This document shows, one piece after another, positions 25,269 to 33,911 of a DNA stretch of 64,000 bases. How positions within the stretch are numbered: position 1 is the stretch's first letter; each line of letters begins with the position of its first letter. Both the position numbers and the translations under genes were made by a program. Below the pieces are notes generated by a model. The model saw only the letters and a program-made list of their open reading frames with translations. It made no database searches and was not told the origin of the DNA. This DNA is from CAVQHY01 sp963712465. Lineage in GTDB: Bacteria; Actinomycetota; Thermoleophilia; Gaiellales; Gaiellaceae. Where the stretch lies: positions 1 through 64,000 of the forward strand of contig CAVQHY010000011.1 in NCBI GenBank assembly GCA_963712465.1, read 5' to 3'.

Positions 25269-26405
25269 GTGACCGACCGCTCCTGGCACGACGAGAGCTA
25301 TCCCGAGCTCCGCGAGGGGCGACCCTGGGTGATGGAGGAGATGGTGGCGGCCGAGCCGTCGCTCGCCGGGCCGATCCTCGGCGAGAGCGACGCCGCGGAT
25401 CGAGTCGCGCGAAACGTCGCCCAGACCGCCCGTGCCGGGGCGCCGGTCGTCGTCACGGGCTGCGGGACGTCGGAGCACGCCGCGCTCGCGATCGCGGCGC
25501 TGCTCGACGAGGCACTCGGCGTCGCCGGTCTCCCGGGCGGCCGCGTCGAGTCGCGCCAGGCCCTCGACGCCGCGCTCGACCCGCGCGCCGGTGGGCTGTG
25601 TATCGGCGTCTCCCACGACGGCGGCACACGGGCGACGATGCTCGCGCTCGAGGCCGCGCGAACGAACGGCGCACGAACGGCGCTCGTCACCGCCCGGCCC
25701 GAGGCAGACGCAGCGAGAGCCGCGGACGACATCCTCGCAACCCCGCTCGTCGACCGCTCCTGGTGCCACACGGTCGCCTACGTGAGCGCGATCCTCAGCG
25801 GAGAGGCGCTCGCGGGCCGGATCCGCAGTCGACCCTCCGACGCCGGTGCGACCGAGCGCTTCCTCTCCTCGTGTCTGACTCTCGAGCCCGGGCTGGGGGA
25901 CGCGGCCCGAGCTCTGGACGGAGTCAGCACGACCCTCGCGGCCGGGCTCGGCGCGGACGAGATCACCGCCCGCGAGCTGGCGCTCAAGATCGAGGAGGGC
26001 GCGCGTGTCCCGGCGACGGCACGCCACCTCGAGACGCTCCTGCACGGCCACCTGGCCGCCTGCGACTCGACAACAGGGCTCGTCCTCTTCGCGACCGATC
26101 TCCGTTCCGGCGCGCGACTCGCCCGGCGAGTCGGCCTTGCCGTGGCGGCGGCGGGCGCGATCGGCATGCCGACGATCCTGGTCTCGCCGGAAACGGTCGA
26201 GACATGGCCCGTGACACAGCGCGTCGAGCTTCCGGCCGCGGAAGGCCTCGATCCGTTCGCCGCCTCTTTCCTCGGCGGCGCAGTCACGCTCCAGCTGCTC
26301 ACGCTCGCGCTGATCTACGCCGCGGGCGTCAACCCGGACCTGATTCGGCGCGAGGAGAAGCCCTGGCGCGAAGCCGCCCGCCTGGGTGACGGCGGCGACT
26401 GGTAG
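25269..26405 (+). CDS. SIS-domain sugar isomerase/aminotransferase-like protein
   Basis: 378-residue protein with two SIS (phosphosugar-binding) domains like the isomerase half of GlmS: TGCGTSEHAALAIAALLDEA and GLCIGVSHDGGTRATMLALE in the first domain, LETLLHGHLAACDSTTGLVL in the second. The glutaminase domain of GlmS is absent, so it probably deaminates or isomerises a sugar phosphate, or serves regulation. GTG start directly abuts the oxidoreductase stop, implying cotranscription, an odd pairing of a molybdoenzyme with a sugar-phosphate protein. The downstream isomerase gene is convergent. Confidence 0.82.
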   Translation: MTDRSWHDESYPELREGRPWVMEEMVAAEPSLAGPILGESDAADRVARNVAQTARAGAPVVVTGCGTSEHAALAIAALLDEALGVAGLPGGRVESRQALDAALDPRAGGLCIGVSHDGGTRATMLALEAARTNGARTALVTARPEADAARAADDILATPLVDRSWCHTVAYVSAILSGEALAGRIRSRPSDAGATERFLSSCLTLEPGLGDAARALDGVSTTLAAGLGADEITARELALKIEEGARVPATARHLETLLHGHLAACDSTTGLVLFATDLRSGARLARRVGLAVAAAGAIGMPTILVSPETVETWPVTQRVELPAAEGLDPFAASFLGGAVTLQLLTLALIYAAGVNPDLIRREEKPWREAARLGDGGDW

Positions 26406-26424
26406 CGGCCCCGTCCGACGGCGT

Positions 26425-27342
26425 TCAGTGGATCAGGGGCGCGAGCGTGTCGCGTGCGAGGAAGAAGCCTCGCTCGACGAGCTCCTGGGTGCCCTCGAAC
26501 CGCCGATCCTCGTGCTCGATGATCACCGGGCCGTCGTAGCCGACCGCGTAGAGCGCCGCCATGAAGCGATCCCAGCGCACCTCGCCGAGCCCGGGGAGCC
26601 GCGGCACCTGCCAGCCGATCCCCAGCGACATCACGCCGTGCTCGTAGAGCCCGTCGCGCCGCACCTCGAGATCCTTCGCGTGGACGTGGAGGATGCGGTC
26701 GCCGAACTCGTAGATCGCCCGCTCGTAGTCGATCATCTGCCAGACGAGGTGTGACGGGTCGAGGTTGAGACCGAAGCTCGCGCTCGGGGCGATCTCGAAC
26801 ATCCGCCGCCAGGCCGCGGGCGAGTAAGCGAGGTTCACCCCGCCTGGCCACTCGTCGTAGCTGAAGATCATCGGACAGTTCTCGATCGCAACGCGGACGC
26901 CGAGCGACTCGGCGTACTCGACGATCGGCGGCCAGACCCGCTCGAACTCCTCCAGGTTCTCCGGCAGCGACCGATCCTTGTCGGCTCCGACAAACGTGGT
27001 CATCGTCGCCACGTCGAGCTTCGCCGCGGCTGCGATCACCTTGCGCGTGTGCTCGTTGACCGCCGCTCGGTGCTCGGGGTCGGGATGGAGGTTGTTCGGG
27101 TAATAGCCGAGCGCGGAGATCTCGACGCCCGCCGCGGCGAGCGCGGCGGTGATCTCGGCGGCCCCGGCGTCGTCGAGCGCATCGACGTCGATGTGCGTGA
27201 CCCCCGCGTAGCGACGGGTGTCGCCGCTCACCGCCGGCCAGCAGCAGACCTCGAGCACGTCGAAGCCGTTGCCCTTCGCCCAGCGGGCCGTCTCCTCGAG
27301 CGACCAGCCTCCAAAGGGCGCGGTGATGAATCCGAGCTTCAC
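26425..27342 (-). CDS. Sugar phosphate isomerase/epimerase (xylose isomerase-like TIM barrel)
   Basis: 305-residue AP-endonuclease-2-type TIM barrel. Metal-ligand motifs are in order: VAIENCPM (Glu), NLDPSHLVW (Asp), HVHAKDLEV (His) and IIEHED (Glu). Family members epimerise or isomerise keto sugars, inositols or hydroxypyruvate. The start is ATG with the MKLGFITAPFGGWSL motif. It is convergent with the SIS-domain gene and divergent from the MFS-cNMP gene. The neighbouring SIS protein suggests, without proving, a joint role in carbohydrate catabolism. Confidence 0.88.
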   Translation of the reverse strand: MKLGFITAPFGGWSLEETARWAKGNGFDVLEVCCWPAVSGDTRRYAGVTHIDVDALDDAGAAEITAALAAAGVEISALGYYPNNLHPDPEHRAAVNEHTRKVIAAAAKLDVATMTTFVGADKDRSLPENLEEFERVWPPIVEYAESLGVRVAIENCPMIFSYDEWPGGVNLAYSPAAWRRMFEIAPSASFGLNLDPSHLVWQMIDYERAIYEFGDRILHVHAKDLEVRRDGLYEHGVMSLGIGWQVPRLPGLGEVRWDRFMAALYAVGYDGPVIIEHEDRRFEGTQELVERGFFLARDTLAPLIH

Positions 27343-27440
27343 GTGGATCTCCTCTCGTCTCGACCCGCGAGATCCTCTCCCGGGCGAGACCCCTGGTCAA
27401 CACCGGTTATCAGCGAGAGCGTGGGATAATCGCGCCGCAC

Positions 27441-29096
27441 ATGAGCCGCACCGGCTCCGTCTTCGTCACGGTGCTGCGGAGTCGCGACCTGCGGCGCGTG
27501 GAGCTCGCGTACGCAACGTTCACCGCGGCCGAGTACGCCGTCTGGATCGCGATGCTCGTCTACGCCTTCGACAGGGGAGGCACGACCACCGCCGCGCTCG
27601 TCGCCGTCGTACAGCTCATTCCGTCCGCGATCTTCGCCCCGGTCGCCGGTGCGCTCGCCGATCGCTACCGCCCGGCACGGGTGCTCACCTGGGGGTACGT
27701 CGCGCAGGCCGTCGGAATGGCAGCGACGGCAGCCGTGATGTTCGCCGACGGTCCGCCGCTGCTCGTCTACGCGCTGTCAGCCGTCGCCGCCACGGCAGTC
27801 ACGGTTACCCGCCCGACCCAGGCCGTCCTGCTGCCGGCGCTCGCGCGGCGCCCCGACGAGCTCACCGCGATGAACGTCGTCACGGGCTGGGTCGAGTCGG
27901 GGACGGCGCTCGCGGGGCCGGTGATCGCGGGCGGGCTGCTCGCCGTGAGCGCACCCGAGATCGTCTTCGCCGTCTTCGCGGGCGCAGTCGGCGTCGGTGC
28001 GATCCTCGTCTCCCGGATCGAGGCCGGCGCCTGCGCAGAGGCGGGCGGCGTACGAGCGGGCGCCGTCTCCGAGCTCGCCGCTGGCTTCGCCGCGCTCGCG
28101 CGGAACGAGCATCCGCGCCTGCTCGTCATCGTGCTCTCCCTCGGATACGTCGTGTGGGGAGCGCTCGATGTCCTCACGGTCGTCCTCGCAATCGACTTGC
28201 TCGGCCTGGGCGACGGAGGTCCCGGCTACCTGGTGGCGGCGTTCGCCGCAGGGGGTGTCCTCGGCGGCGCCGGGGCCGTGGCGCTGGTGGGCCGGCGGAG
28301 GTTGGTGCCGCCGATCCTTCTCGCCTGCCTGATTCTGGGAGGATCCTTCGCCCTGCTCGGCCTCGTGCCGACGGTGGCCGGCGCCTTTCTCCTGCTCGCG
28401 GTCGGCGGAATCGGCCAGAGCCTGCTCGACGTCGCCGGGCGGACGCTTCTCCAGCGGATCTCGCCTCCGGACGTCCTCGCGCGCATCTTCGGGCTGCACG
28501 AGGGGCTGTCGATGTGTGCGCTCGCGGTCGGCTCGATCCTCGTCCCCGCGCTGATCGCGCTCGGCGGGCCGGCGCTCGCCTTCGCGGTCACCGGAGGCGT
28601 CCTCCCGATCTTCGTGCTCGTCTTCCTCCGCCGGCTGCTCGCCATCGACGCGGCTGCGACGGTGCCGATCGTGGAGATCTCGCTCCTACGCTCGATGCGC
28701 ATCTTCGGCTCGCTGCCGGCGCCCGCCGTGGAAGGGCTCGCGCACAGCCTCGAGCCGGTCGACGTCCCTGCGACGACCGTGGTCATCCGCCAGGGCGACC
28801 GGGGCGACCGCTTCTACGCGATCGCCGACGGCGAGGTCGAGGTTGTCTGCGACGGGATCCAGGTCGCGACGCTCGGGCGCTCCGAGGGCTTCGGCGAGAT
28901 CGCGCTCCTGCGCGACGTGCCGCGGACCGCCACCGTCACGGCCCTCCGCGACACGAGCCTCTACGCACTCGAGAAGGAGCCGTTCGTGATCGCGCTGACC
29001 GGCCACCAGCCGGCGGGGGAGACGGCCGAGTCAATTGTGCGTGAGCGATCGGGCGAGCGCGAGGCCGGGGTCGCCGCGGACGGCACCGGGCCGTAA
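27441..29096 (+). CDS. MFS transporter fused to a C-terminal cyclic-nucleotide-binding domain
   Basis: 551-residue protein. Residues about 1-415 are an MFS carrier of the drug-exporter/enterobactin-exporter type (RRVELAYATFTAAEYAVWIA; GALADRYRPARVLTW). Residues about 420-530 form a CAP-like cNMP domain: LPAPAVEGLAHSLEPV, VIRQGDRGDRFYAIADGEVE and the phosphate-binding cassette FGEIALLRDVPRTATV, whose Glu and Arg are intact and therefore likely to bind cAMP or a related nucleotide. The fusion predicts transport gated by a nucleotide. A GATAAT -10-like box lies at 27425. No frame anomalies. Confidence 0.88.
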   Translation: MSRTGSVFVTVLRSRDLRRVELAYATFTAAEYAVWIAMLVYAFDRGGTTTAALVAVVQLIPSAIFAPVAGALADRYRPARVLTWGYVAQAVGMAATAAVMFADGPPLLVYALSAVAATAVTVTRPTQAVLLPALARRPDELTAMNVVTGWVESGTALAGPVIAGGLLAVSAPEIVFAVFAGAVGVGAILVSRIEAGACAEAGGVRAGAVSELAAGFAALARNEHPRLLVIVLSLGYVVWGALDVLTVVLAIDLLGLGDGGPGYLVAAFAAGGVLGGAGAVALVGRRRLVPPILLACLILGGSFALLGLVPTVAGAFLLLAVGGIGQSLLDVAGRTLLQRISPPDVLARIFGLHEGLSMCALAVGSILVPALIALGGPALAFAVTGGVLPIFVLVFLRRLLAIDAAATVPIVEISLLRSMRIFGSLPAPAVEGLAHSLEPVDVPATTVVIRQGDRGDRFYAIADGEVEVVCDGIQVATLGRSEGFGEIALLRDVPRTATVTALRDTSLYALEKEPFVIALTGHQPAGETAESIVRERSGEREAGVAADGTGP

Positions 29097-29153
29097 GGGA
29101 TCTGTAAAGGCGGCCCTGCGTCGGGGCGATGCTCTGGTACTTCCTTCGGCCCG

Positions 29154-30689
29154 GTGACCTCCGGGGAGATCACCCGTCGCGGCTTCCTGGCCGCCGCAGT
29201 CGCTCTTGCCCTCCCGGCCCGCGCGTTCTCGCAGATCCGAGTCGGGGCGCGCCGCGGCGGGGTTCGCTTCGTCGTTCGGGATGAGCCGATCGACGCGCTG
29301 CGGATGCCGGCGGGCCGGACCAGGCTTCTACCGCCGAGGGACGCTCCTCGCTTCAACCTCGTCGGACTCCACTGGCGCGGGGAGGGCCAGCTCTGGGTGC
29401 GGACTGCCCCGCTCGCGGGCCGCTGGAGCGACTGGAGCCCCGTCGAGGCCGAGGGGCTCCCCGACGACGCCAGCGGCGAAGGCGATCCCGACCGCCTCTG
29501 GAAGCTGGGGGCCCCCCTCTGGACCGAGCCAGCGGATCGCGTCCAGTACCGACTCGCGGGAAGCGTCGAAGCGCTGCGGGCACATTTCGTCTGGAGTCCG
29601 CCGAGAACGGCCCCGCGCGAGCTCGAGCGCGCGGCCGGCCCGGAGATCTTGCCACGCTCGTTCTGGTACGCCGACGAGTCGATCGTCCGCGCCGCGCCGC
29701 TCTACGCCGACCGGATCGGCTGCGCCGTGATCCACCACACCGCGGGGCGCGCACCGGCGTCGCCGGAGGAGTCAGCGGCCGTCGTGCGTGCAATCGAGGA
29801 GTACCACGTCCGCGGCAACGGCTGGAACGACATCGGCTACAACTTCCTCGTCGACCCGTTCGGGCAGGTCTTCGAGGGACGCCGAGGCGGAACCGATAGA
29901 CCCGTCGTCGGCGCGCACGTCCGCGGGTTCAACGTCGGCTCGTTCGGCGTTGCCGTGCTCGGGAACTACGAGCGCGACCCCTTCACCCCGGCGGCCCGCG
30001 CGGCCGTGCTGCGAACCCTCGCCTGGCGCCTCGACCTGGCCCACGTCGACCCGGCCTCGTTGATCGGCTACATGCCGACCGGGAACGAGCGCTTCAGCGA
30101 GGGCATTCCGGTGACCATGCGGGCGGTCTCGGGTCATCGCGACCTCGGCTGGACGACGTGCCCGGGCTCACGGATCTACACCGAGGTCGACTCGATCGCA
30201 CGAGACGCGTCGAGACTGGGGCTGCCGAAGCTCTACGACCCACGGGTGGAAGGCGCGGTCGGCGGGCTCGTCACCTTCGAGGCACGGCTCTCGGAGCGCC
30301 GACGCTGGCGGGTCCGGGTGACGAATGCCGAGGGCCGCGTGGTCGCCAAGGGCGCGGGGCGGGGCTCGGCGGTGACGTGGAGATGGGACTCGAGCGGGGC
30401 AGGCGCGGGCACCTACGGATATGTCTTCAGCGCCGGCCGCGATGTCCGCCCCGCGGTGGGGACGGTCGGGCCCGACGGCGCCTCCCCGTCGGTCGCGGGC
30501 ACACCACCGCCTCGGCCCGGCTCCGTCCCGCATCGGGTTCCCCGCTGGGCCTGGGAGCTCCACCGCTGGCAGGCGGCCCCCCGGTCGACTCGGGGTGCGC
30601 GGCCCGACGCACCCTCGCCGCCGCCCCGCTGGTACTGGGAATGGCACCGCTGGCGGATCGAGACGGCGCAGGTGCTCGGCTCGAGGTAA
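29154..30689 (+). CDS. Secreted PGRP-type N-acetylmuramoyl-L-alanine amidase, copy 1
   Basis: 511-residue exported amidase. A Tat-type signal (TRRGFLAAAVALALPARAFS) is followed by a beta-rich carbohydrate-binding-like segment (about 60-150) and a PGRP/amidase_2 domain (about 165-340). Zinc ligands are visible: His in VIHHTAGRAP, His in SGHRDLGW and Cys in TTCPGS, so it should be catalytically active on peptidoglycan. After an Ig/FlgD-like C-terminal domain (FEARLSERRRWRVRVTNAEG) comes a Pro- and Trp-rich tail with WAWELHRWQ and RWYWEWHRWR. The start is GTG. The next gene is a paralogue with the same architecture. Confidence 0.88.
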   Translation: MTSGEITRRGFLAAAVALALPARAFSQIRVGARRGGVRFVVRDEPIDALRMPAGRTRLLPPRDAPRFNLVGLHWRGEGQLWVRTAPLAGRWSDWSPVEAEGLPDDASGEGDPDRLWKLGAPLWTEPADRVQYRLAGSVEALRAHFVWSPPRTAPRELERAAGPEILPRSFWYADESIVRAAPLYADRIGCAVIHHTAGRAPASPEESAAVVRAIEEYHVRGNGWNDIGYNFLVDPFGQVFEGRRGGTDRPVVGAHVRGFNVGSFGVAVLGNYERDPFTPAARAAVLRTLAWRLDLAHVDPASLIGYMPTGNERFSEGIPVTMRAVSGHRDLGWTTCPGSRIYTEVDSIARDASRLGLPKLYDPRVEGAVGGLVTFEARLSERRRWRVRVTNAEGRVVAKGAGRGSAVTWRWDSSGAGAGTYGYVFSAGRDVRPAVGTVGPDGASPSVAGTPPPRPGSVPHRVPRWAWELHRWQAAPRSTRGARPDAPSPPPRWYWEWHRWRIETAQVLGSR

Positions 30690-30770
30690 CGGCGGCGGTC
30701 GCCGGGCGCCCGTTAAGGCTCTGTGAGCAAGCAGGTCTGCCGATCGCCGTGTGGTAAGCATCGGCAACGG

Positions 30771-32297
30771 ATGACCGTCCCCAGGCTCACTCGGCGCGGC
30801 TTTCTCGCAGCCGGGGCGCTCGCGCTGGCGATCTCTCCGCGGGCGCTGGCCCGGCTGCCCGCAGGCGTCGCCGGGAGCGACGTCACGCACGTTGTGCGCG
30901 ACGAGACCCTCGCCGGTGCGCGCTCGCTCGCCGGCGGCCCACGCGAGCTGCCGGCCCGCGGCACCCCCCGGCACACGCTCCTCGGGTTGCACTGGCGGGG
31001 CGAGGGGCGCCTGTGGGCGCGGTCGGGAACCGCTGAGTCCTGGAACGACTGGGTTCACGTCGTCGAGGAGGGCGGGCCCGACACGGGAGCCCCGGAGGGC
31101 CGTGGGACTCGAGGTTGGCGCCTCGGGATCCCGATCGTCACCGGAGCGGCCGACCGCGTGCAGTTCCGCGTCGACGGGGAGGTGAGCGCGCTGCGCGCCC
31201 ACTACGTGTGGAGCGCGGCCAAGGGGCTCCGCCGCTCCGCGCTTCTGGAGGCACCCGCATACGTGCCGCGCGGGTTCTGGGGTGCTGACGAGTCGATCGT
31301 CCGCGCACCGCCGTACTACGCCGACCGCCTGCTCTTCTCGGTCGTGCACCACACGGCCGGTCGCGCGCCGCTCGCCCCGGAGGAGTCGGCGGCGATCGTG
31401 CGTGCGATCCAGTCGTACCACGTGAAGGGAAACGGCTGGAACGACATCGGCTACAACGCGCTCGTCGACCCCTTCGGCCAGATCTTCGAGGGCCGCGTCG
31501 GCGGCCTCGACCGCAACGTCGTCGGCGCGCACGTCCGCGGGTTCAACACCGGCTCCTTCGGCGTCGCCGTCCTCGGGAACTCCGAGACCGAGCCGTTCGC
31601 GCAGGAGTCACACGACGCGATCGTCCGCCTCCTTGCCTGGCGGCTCGACCTCGCTCACGTCGATCCGTCGCTGCCGCTTGCGTTCACCACCTCGGGGAAC
31701 GAGCTTTACGCGCCGGGAGCGACGGTGACGATCCCGTCCGTGTGCGGCCACCGGGATCTCGGGCTCACCTCCTGTCCCGGAACGAACGTCTACGCAACGA
31801 TCTTCACGGTCGGCCAGGAGATCTACTCCTACGGCCTGCCGAAGCTCTTCGAGCCTCGGATCGAGGGCGAGGTCGGCGAGCCGGTGCGTCTCACGGCGCG
31901 TATCTCGGAGGAGCGGGACTGGGTCGTCCGCGTCACCGACGCGGCCGGGGGCGTTGTCGGGGAAGGGGGCGGCCGGGGGTCTGCCGTCGACTGGACGTGG
32001 GACTCCTCGCAGGCCGGGGCGGGGCCGTTCGGCTACACGATCGAGGCCGGCGAGGACGTTCGCCCGGCGAGTGGGACCCTCGACGGTGGAGCCGCGAACG
32101 AGGCGGCTCCACCGTCCCTGCCGCCGCGGCCGTCTGGCCTCCCGAAGCGGATTCCAAGTTGGGCCTGGCGTCTGCACCGCTGGCAGTCGACCCCGCTCGC
32201 CGAGCGGGGCGACCGCCCGACGGCGCCGAAGCGCCCGCCGGCGTGGTACTGGCGCTGGCGACGCTGGCGGCTCGCCCTCGATCGGGCGAAGCGCTGA
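30771..32297 (+). CDS. Secreted PGRP-type N-acetylmuramoyl-L-alanine amidase, copy 2
   Basis: 508-residue paralogue of the preceding gene: Tat-type signal (TRRGFLAAGALALAISPRAL), beta-rich domain with LLGLHWRGEGRLWARSG, PGRP amidase domain with zinc ligands in VVHHTAGRAP, CGHRDLGL and TSCPGT, Ig-like domain and a matching C-terminal tail (PSWAWRLHRWQ; AWYWRWRRWR). Divergence at many positions shows an old duplication, not a recent repeat. ATG chosen because the 48 upstream bases are untranslated promoter-like sequence sharing TAAGG.TCTGT with copy 1. Expected function: cell-wall turnover or attack on neighbours' murein. Confidence 0.88.
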   Translation: MTVPRLTRRGFLAAGALALAISPRALARLPAGVAGSDVTHVVRDETLAGARSLAGGPRELPARGTPRHTLLGLHWRGEGRLWARSGTAESWNDWVHVVEEGGPDTGAPEGRGTRGWRLGIPIVTGAADRVQFRVDGEVSALRAHYVWSAAKGLRRSALLEAPAYVPRGFWGADESIVRAPPYYADRLLFSVVHHTAGRAPLAPEESAAIVRAIQSYHVKGNGWNDIGYNALVDPFGQIFEGRVGGLDRNVVGAHVRGFNTGSFGVAVLGNSETEPFAQESHDAIVRLLAWRLDLAHVDPSLPLAFTTSGNELYAPGATVTIPSVCGHRDLGLTSCPGTNVYATIFTVGQEIYSYGLPKLFEPRIEGEVGEPVRLTARISEERDWVVRVTDAAGGVVGEGGGRGSAVDWTWDSSQAGAGPFGYTIEAGEDVRPASGTLDGGAANEAAPPSLPPRPSGLPKRIPSWAWRLHRWQSTPLAERGDRPTAPKRPPAWYWRWRRWRLALDRAKR

Positions 32298-32304
32298 CAG
32301 ACAC

Positions 32305-33145
32305 CTAGCCGGGGCTGAGCGCCTTCGGCCTCGGCACCCGTCGGAGCGCCGTGCCTCCGGCGGCAGCGACGAACACCGCGATCGCCGTGAGCGCGATCGC
32401 CGGCCCCGCGGCGACGCCGACGTGGTAGGAGAGCTCGAGCCCGACGATGCCCGAAGCGACCGCGATCGCGGGCGCCACGACGAGCATCGTCCAGACTTGC
32501 CGCGACAGCACGCGAGCGGCCGCTGCGGGAGCTACGACGAGCGCGAGCACGAGCAGGGTGCCCACCCCGCGCAGCGCCACGGTCAGCGCGACGGCGAGCG
32601 CGACGAGCAGCACCACGTCGAGAATCCCGGAGCGCAGCCCCGCGGCCTGCGCGAAGCGCCGATCGAAGGCGACGAGGACGAACCCTCGCCCGAGCGCGAG
32701 GCAGGCGACCACGACCAGCGCGGTCACCGCCAGGCCGAGCCAGAGGTCGCGAGGCTCGACGGCGAGGATGCTGCCGAAGAGGAGGCTGTCGAGATCCTTC
32801 GGCGTGCCGTGGGTCGAGAGCAGGATCACGCCGGCCGCGAAGGCGCCCGTGAAGACGACCCCGACGGCCGTCTCCTCGCCGACGTCGGGTCTGCGGAGGA
32901 GGATCGCAATCGCGAGCACAGCAGCGATTCCCGCCCCGAGCGCGCCGAGAAGCACCGGCAGGCCGGCGACGAGGGCGATCGCCGCCCCCGGGAGGAGCGT
33001 GTGCGAGAGCGATTCGCCCGTGTACGTGAGACCGCGGAGGACGACGAATGCGCCCGAGGAGCCCGCAGACGATCCCCATCAGCACGACCTCGGCGAGCGC
33101 CCGCCGCATGAACTCGTACTGGAATGGGTCGGTCAGGACATCCAT
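32305..33145 (-). pseudogene. Zn/Mn ABC transporter permease (ZnuB-like), one frameshift
   Basis: Second permease of the metal importer, about 280 residues if repaired. The ATG at 33145 begins LTDPFQYEFMRRALAEVVLMGIVCGLLG; homology then continues one frame over as AFVVLRGLTYTGESLSHTLLPG and runs to the stop at 32305. Shortening the CCC run at 33053-33055 by one base restores the frame. Helices and the SLLFGSILAV and FDRRFAQAAGL motifs are typical of metal-type permeases. The gene starts one base after the ATPase stop. If the frameshift is real, the fused upstream permease could form a homodimeric pore. Confidence 0.8.
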
Positions 33146-33146
33146 G

Positions 33147-33911
33147 TCAGTGGCGATGGTGTGAGCCCTCGTCGATCGCGTCGACCGCGCCGGCCTCGTC
33201 GAGGACGACGAGCCGGTCGCCGTAGGCCGCCCGGAGACTGGTCGCGGTGAGCGCATCGGCCGGCGGCCCGAATGCGTACGCTCGGCGGTTCAGGAGCAGC
33301 GCGTGAGTGCAGCGGGCGCGAGCGAGCTGGAGGTCGTGCGTCGCCATCAGCACCGCGCACCCGTCCGCGCGGACGTCGGCGAGCGCCTCGATGATCGCAT
33401 CCTCGGAGACTGCGTCGACCCCGGAGAGGGGCTCGTCGAGCAGGAGCACCGAGCCCTCCTGGACGAGCGCACGCGCGAGCATCACCCGCTGCCGCTGGCC
33501 GCCCGAGAGCTCCCCGAACGGCGTCCGGGCCTCGTCGGCGAGACCTACGCGCCCGAGTGCCTCGCGAGCCCGCTGCTTCTCGGTTGCGCCGAGCGGCCTG
33601 AACAGGCGCGCTCGCCGGTACGCTCCCATCAGCGCCACGTCGAGCGCCGTGACCGGGAACGACCGCTGGTCGGGCTCGTGCTGAGGAACGTAGGCGAAGG
33701 AGCCGGCGAGGGATGTCCGGCCGGCCGACGACGGGATCAGCCCGAGGAGCGCGGAGAAGAGGCTCGACTTGCCCGCGCCGTTTGGCCCGACCACGGCGAT
33801 CAGGTCGCCCGGGGCGGCGACGAACGACACCGACTCGACGACCACGCGCTCTCCGCGAACGACCGTGAGGTCGTCGACGAGCAGAAGCGCGTGCCGGGGA
33901 TTCTCGTTCAC
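33147..33911 (-). CDS. Zn/Mn ABC transporter ATPase (ZnuC-like)
   Basis: 254-residue ATPase. Walker A VVGPNGAGKSSLF, Q-loop FAYVPQHEPD, signature FGELSGGQRQRVMLARAL, Walker B SVLLLDEPLSGVD and the switch His in LMATHDLQLA are all intact. The C-terminus is extended by about 25 residues ending in a short His-rich sequence (EGSHHRH), which could sense metal. GTG start overlaps the stop of the permease-binding-protein fusion (GTGA). The operon order is fusion, ATPase, second permease. It energises uptake of zinc or manganese. Confidence 0.92.
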   Translation of the reverse strand: MNENPRHALLLVDDLTVVRGERVVVESVSFVAAPGDLIAVVGPNGAGKSSLFSALLGLIPSSAGRTSLAGSFAYVPQHEPDQRSFPVTALDVALMGAYRRARLFRPLGATEKQRAREALGRVGLADEARTPFGELSGGQRQRVMLARALVQEGSVLLLDEPLSGVDAVSEDAIIEALADVRADGCAVLMATHDLQLARARCTHALLLNRRAYAFGPPADALTATSLRAAYGDRLVVLDEAGAVDAIDEGSHHRH

